DNA from: Tessaracoccus aquimaris
GTDB lineage: Bacteria > Actinomycetota > Actinomycetes > Propionibacteriales > Propionibacteriaceae
Assembly: GCF_001997345.1 (NCBI RefSeq)
Contig: NZ_CP019606.1
Coordinates: 62,001-126,000, forward strand
Length of the DNA stretch: 64,000 bases
Direction: 5' to 3'
Shown here: piece by piece, positions 57,703 through 64,000 of the stretch
Layout: each line of letters starts with the position of its first letter
Numbering within the stretch: position 1 is the stretch's first letter
Program-made: the position numbers and the translations under genes
The notes under the pieces: generated by a model
The model's database searches: none
What the model saw: only the letters and a program-made list of their open reading frames with translations
Told to the model about the DNA's origin: nothing

Positions 57703-60230
57703 ATGGTCAACATGTCAGCCAACCTCACCCAGTTCGAGACCGCCGACCGCGCAGGGGCGGTCACCCTCCACTCGTACCGCGTCGACGTCGACGTGCGCGA
57801 CGCCGTCTCCCCGGAGGTGCCCGGCTATCCGGTCGCGACGACCATCGAGCTGACCGCAACCGGCGACACCTGGCTCGACTTCATCGGTGCGGCCGTCACG
57901 GCTGTCACCGTCGACGGCGAGGCCCGCGAGGTCGACTACGACGGCGCCCGGATCCGGTTGACGGGGCTCCCCGAGGCGCGCTGCACAGTCCGCGTCGAGG
58001 CGACGGCGCTGTATTCGCGCACCGGCGAGGGCCTGCACCGCTTCGTCGACCCGGCAGACGGGCAGACGTACCTGTACACCCAGTACGAGCCCGCCGACGC
58101 GCGGCGCGTCTTCCCCAACTTCGAGCAGCCCGACCTGCGAGCCCCGTTCACCTTCTCGTTGACCGGCCCCGACGGCTGGTGGTTCGGATCGAACCAGCCG
58201 AAGGCGTCCCGGGAGGTCGTCGCCGACGGCGTCGTCCGGGTCCAGTTCGAGCCGACCGAGGTGCTCTCCACCTACATCACGTGCCTCTGTGCTGGGCCGT
58301 ACCACCGCGTCACCGACCGGTGGGAGGGCATGGAACTCGGCCTGCTCTGCCGCGAGAGCCTCGCCCGCTACCTCGACGCCGAGGAACTGTTCCGCCTGAC
58401 CCGCGAGGCGCTCACCTGGTTCACCGAGAACTTCGGCCCGTACCCGTGGGGCGCCAAGTACGACCAGATCTTCGTCCCCGAATACAACCTCGGAGCGATG
58501 GAGAACCCGGGACTTGTCACCTTCACCGAGGCCTACCTGTTCCGCTCGCCTGCCACGCCCTATCAACTGCAGGCCCGCGCCAACACCCTGGTGCATGAGA
58601 TGAGCCACATGTGGTTCGGCGACCTCGTCACCTGCCGCTGGTGGGGGGACCTGTGGCTGAAGGAGTCCTTCGCCGAGTTCATGGGCAGCCACGTCTCCGT
58701 CGAGGCCAACGGGTTCGCCGACGGCTGGGTCAACTTTGCCACCGGCCGCAAGGTCGGCGCCTACCAGGCCGACTCGATGCCGACCACGCACCCGATCGTC
58801 GCCCGGATCGACGACCTGGAGGCCGCCAAGACGAACTTCGACCGGATCACCTACTCGAAGGGCTCCGCGGCCCTGACCCAACTGGTCCACTACGTCGGCC
58901 TCGACGCGTTCCTCGCGGGCGCCCGCCGCTACTTCGCGGAGCACGCCTTCTCCGCTGCCACGCTGCAGGACTTCGTCGCGGCCCTCGACGCCGAGACCGA
59001 CGCCGACCTCAGTGGCTGGATCGCGGCGTGGCTGGAGAGCGCGGGCCACGACACGCTCCGCCCCGTCACCGTCCTTGACGACGAGGGTCGCGTCGCGGGC
59101 CTCACCATCGAGCGGATCGGCCCGGACTCGGCCCGCCGCCCGCACGCCACCACCGTCGGCCTCTACGAACTGCGCGACGGCAGGCTCGAACTCGCCGAGC
59201 GGCAGGCGGTCACGCTGCACGACGACGCGACCCGCGTCGACTTCGCCCGGGGAGACCTCGCGCCAGACCTGGTGCTCGTCAACGACCAGGACCACACCTT
59301 CGCGGCGGTCGCGCTCGACGAACGCGGCCGCGAGGTGCTGCTCGGTCACATCGGCGACCTCGAACCGCTTGCGCGCGCCGTCGCCTGGACGGCCCTCTGG
59401 ACCGAGTTGCGGGCGGGCGCCATCACCGCCCGCCAGTTCGTCGCCGCGGTGCTCGCCGCCCGTGAGAAGCAGAGCGGGCTCCTGACCGCCGTGCTCGGGT
59501 GGTCCATGACGGCCGTGTCCTGCTACGCGGCCGAGCCGGACGCCACCCCCTCGCCGCATTCTGGCGTGACGGGGCCCGCGCGGCGCTGCTGGGGGCCGAG
59601 CCCGGCTCGGCGGAGCAACTGCTGTGGGCGAAGGCCTACCTGCGGGCCGCGTCCCTGGCGCCCGAGGATGTCCGTTGGCTGCTCGCCGACGGCGCCGTGC
59701 CCGGCCTCGAGGCATCGGTCGACCTCACGTGGCTGGCGTGGGAGTCCCTCGCGACGCAGGGCTCCGTCACGGACGCCGAACTGGACGCGGTGCTCGCCAC
59801 CGACGACACCGCCGCGGGACGGGTGTCACGGCTGCGCTGCTGGGCGTCGCAGCCCGACCCGCTCGTCAAGGCCGAGGCGTGGCGACGGGCACACGTCGTG
59901 GGCGGAGAGACCAACGAGCAGGTCGACGCGCTGATGGCGGGGTACAACGCGCTGGGCCAGGGCAGGCTGCGCGCGCCGTTCGTCGGGCCGTACTTCGAGA
60001 TGCTGCTTCCCGTGTGGCAGGAGCACCCCATCGAGATCGCGATGCGCCTGGTGCGGGCAGGGTTCCCGGACCGTGGCCACGTGGACGCCGCGGACTGGCT
60101 CGCGGCGAACCCGACGGCCCCACGCACGCTGCGCAGGCTCGTGATCGAGGGGGCCTACGAGGCCGAGGTCGCCGCGGACGCCCGCAAGGCGGCCAAGCCG
60201 CGCCCAGGGCTGCCGAACCTCGGCGACTGA
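57703..60230 (+). pseudogene. pepN: Aminopeptidase N (M1), frameshifted as sequenced
   Basis: Zinc aminopeptidase of the cytoplasm. The first frame carries the substrate motif LGAMENPGLVTFTEAYLF, the zinc site HEMSHMWFGDLVTC and the third ligand Glu in WLKESFAEFMGSH. It loses frame after YAAEPDATP; LAAFWRDGARAALLGAEPGS continues in another frame to the stop at 60230. One C is missing in the run at 59546-59550. Corrected length about 842 residues, normal for PepN. The start may be ATG 57703 or ATG 57712 (MSANLTQFETADRA, the usual family N-terminus). Confidence 0.9.
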
Positions 60231-60234
60231 GGGC

Positions 60235-60882
60235 TCAGCCCCGCGCGAACAGTTCGGCCTGCGCGTCCAGCCAAGCAGGCAGCGTCGGGGCGTCGTCGAC
60301 GGTGTAGACGGAGTACTCCGGGCAGCCGTCGAGGACCGTGACGTCGTCCCTGGCGTGATCCGGCAGGAAGGCGAGCAGGGTGTCGTCGCGGCGGTGCGTC
60401 ACGAGCAGGTTGCCGTTGGCCTCGAGCGCGACGGGTGCGTAGTCGGCGGGGTCGAACGGGATCTCGAGATCCTCGTCCTCCCATGCCCACGCGTAGGCGC
60501 TCACCGATTCCCCGAAGTCCGCGCCGCGGGCGTCGGCGTCGAGCACCCAGCGCTGGTTCTCCCACCACTCGTCGTCGGTTCCGTAGGCGGCGACGATGCC
60601 CCCGAACAGGCGGGCGACCTGCCGCTGCGTGGGGGAGGCCGACTCGTCCACGGCGCCGCTGGGCGGCGTGACGACCCACCCCGTCTCGCCGTCACCCCAG
60701 GTGATGAGTTCGTAGTCGATGCCGTCGGAGGTGAAGGGCTGGACCTGCGCGGAGGCAAGCAGAGCCGTGAAGGTCCCGGCCCCGTCCACGCCGCCACGGT
60801 CCCACGCGTGGGTCTCGGCGGGTTGGGTCTCGGGGGCGACGGGGAAGGAGTCGCTGCTGAGGAATGCGTCCCAGGTTGTCAT
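60235..60882 (-). CDS. Uncharacterised acidic cytoplasmic protein
   Basis: 215 residues, acidic, no signal or membrane segment. It begins TTWDAFLSSDSFPVAPETQP and is rich in Trp and Asp (DDEWWENQRWVLDADARGAD). The C-terminal half, GNLLVTHRRDDTLLAFLPDH then CPEYSVYTVDDAPTLPAWLD, faintly recalls SMI1/KNR4 (SUKH)-type domains, but no motif is decisive. A leaderless-type -10 element 6 bases before ATG 60882 supports that the gene is expressed. Confidence 0.65.
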   Translation of the reverse strand: MTTWDAFLSSDSFPVAPETQPAETHAWDRGGVDGAGTFTALLASAQVQPFTSDGIDYELITWGDGETGWVVTPPSGAVDESASPTQRQVARLFGGIVAAYGTDDEWWENQRWVLDADARGADFGESVSAYAWAWEDEDLEIPFDPADYAPVALEANGNLLVTHRRDDTLLAFLPDHARDDVTVLDGCPEYSVYTVDDAPTLPAWLDAQAELFARG

Positions 60883-60888
60883 GCGTCG

Positions 60889-60894
60889 ATGCTA
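60889..60894 (-). promoter_or_regulatory. -10 element of leaderless promoter for the unknown protein
   Basis: Minus strand TAGCAT, 6 bases before ATG 60882. Confidence 0.45.
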
Positions 60895-60907
60895 GTCGGA
60901 CGCCGGT

Positions 60908-61687
60908 TCACTGGCTCTGCAGCAGTTCGAAGACGCCGTCGAGGGTCTCGTTCGGGCGGAACGGGAACTGCTCGACGACGGCGGGCGTCGAGATGCCGGT
61001 CAGCACAAGCACGGTGTGCAGGCCCGCCTCGATGCCCGCGACGATGTCGGTGTCCATCCGGTCACCGATCATGCCGGTGGTCTCGGAGTGCGCCTTGATC
61101 TTGTTGAGCGCGGAGCGGAACATCATCGGGTTCGGTTTGCCGACCACGTACGGCTCCTTGCCGGTCGCCTTGGTGATCAGCGCCGCGATCGCACCGGTGG
61201 CAGGCACGATGCCGTCGAGCGCCGGGCCGGTCGCGTCGGGGTTGGTGACGATGAAGCGCGAGCCTGCGTCGATCAACCGGATGACGGTGGTGATGGACTC
61301 GAAGGAGTAGGTGCGGGTCTCACCGACGACCACGAAGTCGGGGTGCCGATCGGTCATGATCATCCCCTTCTCGTGCAGGGCGGTGATCAGGCCGGCCTCG
61401 CCGACCACGTAGCAGGAGCCGCCCGGCTTCTGCTCGGCCAGGAACTGCGCCGTCGCCATCGCGGAGGTCCAGATCCGATCCTCAGGCACGTCGAGGCCCG
61501 CGTCGCGCAGTCGCGCCGACAGGTCGCGAGGCGTGTAACTGGAGTTGTTGGTCAGCACCAGGAACGGCGTGTCGTTGCGGCGCCACTGCTCGATCAGTTC
61601 GGGCGCCCCAGGCAGCGCGCGCGAGTCGTGGACGAGCACCCCGTCCATGTCGGTGAGCCAGCAGGTGATGTCAGAGCGGGTGCGCAT
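60908..61687 (-). CDS. HAD-IIA family sugar/nucleotide phosphatase (NagD-like)
   Basis: 259 residues from ATG 61687. Motif I is TDMDGVLVHDSRALPGA, motif II FLVLTNNSSYTPRDLSARL, and the C-terminal motifs are GKPNPMMFRSALN and MIGDRMDTDIVAGIEAGLHT. The cap between them (ATAQFLAEQKPGGSCYVVGE) is of the C2/NagD type. It dephosphorylates small phosphates such as NMP or sugar phosphates. ATG 61687 is preferred over ATG 61693 because a TACGGT -10 box lies 7 bases upstream of it. Confidence 0.9.
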   Translation of the reverse strand: MRTRSDITCWLTDMDGVLVHDSRALPGAPELIEQWRRNDTPFLVLTNNSSYTPRDLSARLRDAGLDVPEDRIWTSAMATAQFLAEQKPGGSCYVVGEAGLITALHEKGMIMTDRHPDFVVVGETRTYSFESITTVIRLIDAGSRFIVTNPDATGPALDGIVPATGAIAALITKATGKEPYVVGKPNPMMFRSALNKIKAHSETTGMIGDRMDTDIVAGIEAGLHTVLVLTGISTPAVVEQFPFRPNETLDGVFELLQSQ

Positions 61688-61694
61688 GGCCATC

Positions 61695-61700
61695 ACCGTA
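61695..61700 (-). promoter_or_regulatory. -10 element of leaderless promoter for the HAD phosphatase
   Basis: Minus strand TACGGT, 7 bases before ATG 61687; it overlaps the alternative start at 61693. Confidence 0.45.
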
Positions 61701-61766
61701 GGGCATCCCCCGCGGCGGGTGGGACGGGGCCGATGATCGGATGAGCCCTCCTCGCGCCGAACCCGA

Positions 61767-61772
61767 TAGATT
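61767..61772 (+). promoter_or_regulatory. -10 element of leaderless promoter for purL
   Basis: TAGATT is 6 bases before GTG 61779. Confidence 0.55.
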
Positions 61773-61778
61773 GGGCCC

Positions 61779-64000
61779 GTGGCAGACACCGTTGAGCACG
61801 CGATCCAGACCCCTGAGCTCGAGCAGCCCTACGCGGCGCTCGGCGTCAAGGACGACGAGTACACCCGGATCCGCGAGATCCTCGGCCGCCGCCCCACCTC
61901 GGCCGAGCTGGCCATGTACTCCGTGATGTGGTCGGAGCACTGCTCCTACAAGTCCTCCAAGGTGCACCTGAAGAAGTTCGGCGCGCTGTCCCAGGAGACG
62001 CCCCGCGGGCCGCTGCTTGCTGGCATCGGCGAGAACGCGGGCGTCGTCGACATCGGCCAGGGCTACGCCGTCACGTTCAAGGCGGAGTCGCACAACCACC
62101 CCTCCTATGTCGAGCCTTACCAGGGCGCTGCGACCGGCGTCGGCGGCATCGTCCGCGACATCCTCGCGATGGGCGCCCGCCCGATCGGCGTGATGGACTC
62201 GCTGCGCTTCGGCCCGCTCGACGAGCCCGACACGCTGCGGGTGTTGCCTGGCGTCGTCGCGGGCGTCGGCGGCTACGGCAACTGCCTCGGGCTGCCCAAC
62301 ATCGGCGGCGAGGTCCAGTTCGACCCCTCCTACCTCGGTAACCCGCTGGTCAACGCGCTGTGCGTCGGCGTGCTGCGCCACGAGGACCTGCACCTCGCCC
62401 ACGCCACCGGCGTCGGCAACCAGGTGATCCTGTTCGGCGCCGCGACCGGCGGCGACGGCATCGGCGGCGCGTCGATCCTCGCGTCCGAGACCTTCGACGA
62501 GACCGGCCCCGCGAAGCGGCCGAGCGTGCAGGTCGGCGACCCGTTCATGGAGAAGCTTCTGATCGAGTGCACGCTTGAGCTGTTCCAGGCGGGCATCGTC
62601 AACGGCATCCAGGACTTCGGCGCCGCCGGCATCTCGTGCGCCACCTCCGAGCTTGCGTCGGCCGGCGACGGCGGCATGTTCGTCGACCTCGACCTCGTCC
62701 CGCTGCGCGACCCGAATCTCGCGCCGGAGGAGATCCTGATGAGCGAGTCTCAGGAGCGCATGATGGCGGTCGTCGAGCCCGCCAATGTCGAGCGCTTCAT
62801 GGAGATCTGCGCCAAGTGGGACGTGCTCGCAACGGTCGTCGGCGAGGTCATCGAGGGCGACCGGCTGATCATCCAGTGGCACGGCGAGACCATCGTCGAC
62901 GTCGACCCCAGGACGGTCGCGCACGAGGGCCCCGTCTACGAGCGCCCGTACCACCGCCCCGAGTGGCTGGACGCCGTCAACGCCGACCCCGCGGAGGCGC
63001 TGCCCCGCGACAACTCCGCAGAGGGGTCCGTGCCGCGGTGCTCGGCGTGCTCGCGCATCCCAACGTCGCGGACAAGACGTGGGTCACGCAGCAGTACGAC
63101 CGCTATGTGCGGGGCAACTCCGTGCTCGCGCAACCCGAGAACTCCGGGATGCTGCGCATCGACGAGGAGACCGGGCTCGGCATCGCCCTTTCGCTTGACG
63201 CCAACTCTCGATTCTCCTACCTGAACCCGTACCTCGGGGCGCAGTTGTCGCTGGCCGAGGCATACCGCAACGTCGCCGTGACCGGCGCGGAGCCCGTCGC
63301 CATCACCGACTGCCTCAACTTCGGTTCCCCCGAGGACCCCGAGGTGATGTGGCAGTTCTCCGAGGCCGTGATCGGCCTGGTCGACGGCTGCCGCGAACTC
63401 GGCGTCCCCGTCACGGGCGGCAACGTCAGCCTGTACAACCAGACGGCGTCCACGCCGATCCTGCCGACGCCCACCATCGGCGTGCTTGGCGTGATCGACG
63501 ACGTCGCCACCCGGATCCGCAGCGGCTTCCAGCACCCGGGCGACGCGATCTACCTGCTCGGCGAGACCCGCGAGGAACTGTCGGGGTCCATCTGGGAGGC
63601 CGTCACTGCGCCCGGACATCTTGGCGGCGTGCCCCCGAAGGTCGACCTGGCCGCGGAGAAGGCGCTCGCCTCGGTGATGGGGGAGTGCGCAAAGCGCGGC
63701 CTGCTCACCTCCGCCCACGACGTCAGCGAGGGCGGCGTCGCGGCGACGCTTGCCGAGTCGGCCTTCCGCAACGGGGTCGGCTTCGCGGTCACGCTGGAGG
63801 GTGAGCCGACCGTCGCTCTGTTCTCCGAGTCTGCGGCGCGCGCCGTCGTGTCGCTGCCCGGCTCGTCTGTCGCGGAGTTCGAGGCGCTCTGCGCCGAGCG
63901 CGGCGTCCCTGCGCAGCGGATCGGCGAGGTGACGGGCGAGTCGGAACTGGAGTTCGTCGGCCTGATCTCGCTGTCGCTGGATGAGACGAGGGACGTGTGG
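61779..64000 (+). pseudogene. purL: FGAM synthase large subunit PurL (frameshifted as sequenced, 3' end outside window)
   Basis: PurL (small-type, about 760 residues) makes FGAM from FGAR with ATP and ammonia from PurQ. The first frame has [40 protein letters not shown] and [20 protein letters not shown], up to PRDNSAEG. The conserved continuation [20 protein letters not shown] and then VTGGNVSLYNQT and LLTSAHDVSEGGVAATLAES are in another frame. One base is missing in gaggggtccg at about 63022-63028. The gene runs off the window. A GTG start and leaderless promoter are intact, so sequence error is likely. Confidence 0.94.

Overview
The window is a high-GC actinobacterial chromosome segment. 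Gene content and order suggest the family Propionibacteriaceae, probably close to Tessaracoccus; this is an inference, since nothing here fixes the species. Supporting points are the strong G/C third-position bias, GTG/TTG starts, a gluABCD-type transporter, a Corynebacterium-like cys operon with a cysX-sized gene, a fadA2-fabG4-htdX cluster as in mycobacteria, and many genes that appear to be transcribed without a leader. No rRNA, tRNA, CRISPR array, phage or insertion sequence was seen.

Layout. 1-3458: end of purA, small membrane proteins, a DinB-family protein and purD. 3488-6888: a DUF3048 lipoprotein and a PadR-controlled ABC exporter operon. 7281-10109: a large LPXTG adhesin with four 110-residue DUF5979-like repeats. 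10176-16313: a TetR-controlled fatty-acid module (acyl-CoA oxidase, thiolase, FabG4-like reductase, MaoC hydratase). 16318-22465: a GH15 trehalase/glucoamylase, an M1-peptidase-like protein lacking the zinc motif, a divergent DMT exporter/MarR pair and a monooxygenase. 22469-27721: a five-gene divergent locus (KAS III-like condensing enzyme, F390/PaaK-like adenylating enzyme, metallo-beta-lactamase-fold hydrolase, SDR, GT4 glycosyltransferase). 27761-33937: purB, a hipBA pair and pntAB. 33975-37199: glutamate-type transporter gluABCD. 38102-44124: assimilatory sulfate reduction and siroheme genes. 44186-52343: purC, then a LacI-controlled sugar ABC operon ending in an RpiB-family isomerase, and a glutamine-amidotransferase-fold protein. 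52447-56609: a Gly/Tyr-repeat membrane protein, a PabC-like lyase, a DNA glycosylase, a DoxX-like protein and an aminotransferase. 56746-64000: purS, purQ, pepN, an unknown protein, an HAD phosphatase and purL. Seven purine genes thus lie scattered through the window.

Two window-wide patterns stand out. First, about twenty start codons are preceded, after only 6-7 bases, by a TANNNT -10 hexamer, which points to leaderless mRNAs and settles several start sites. Second, eight otherwise intact genes (purD, purB, pntB, cysH, the lacI-type regulator, pabC, pepN, purL) each carry one single-base deletion, several at CCGG or in G/C runs. Because most are housekeeping genes with perfect coding on both sides, sequence error is more likely than gene decay.

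The best candidate for an undescribed system is the divergent locus at 22469-27721. It combines the roles of the olefin/beta-lactone OleABCD pathway with non-homologous partners (a PaaK-like ligase instead of OleC, a lactonase-like metallo-beta-lactamase fold instead of OleB) and shares a 43-base promoter region with a glycosyltransferase.
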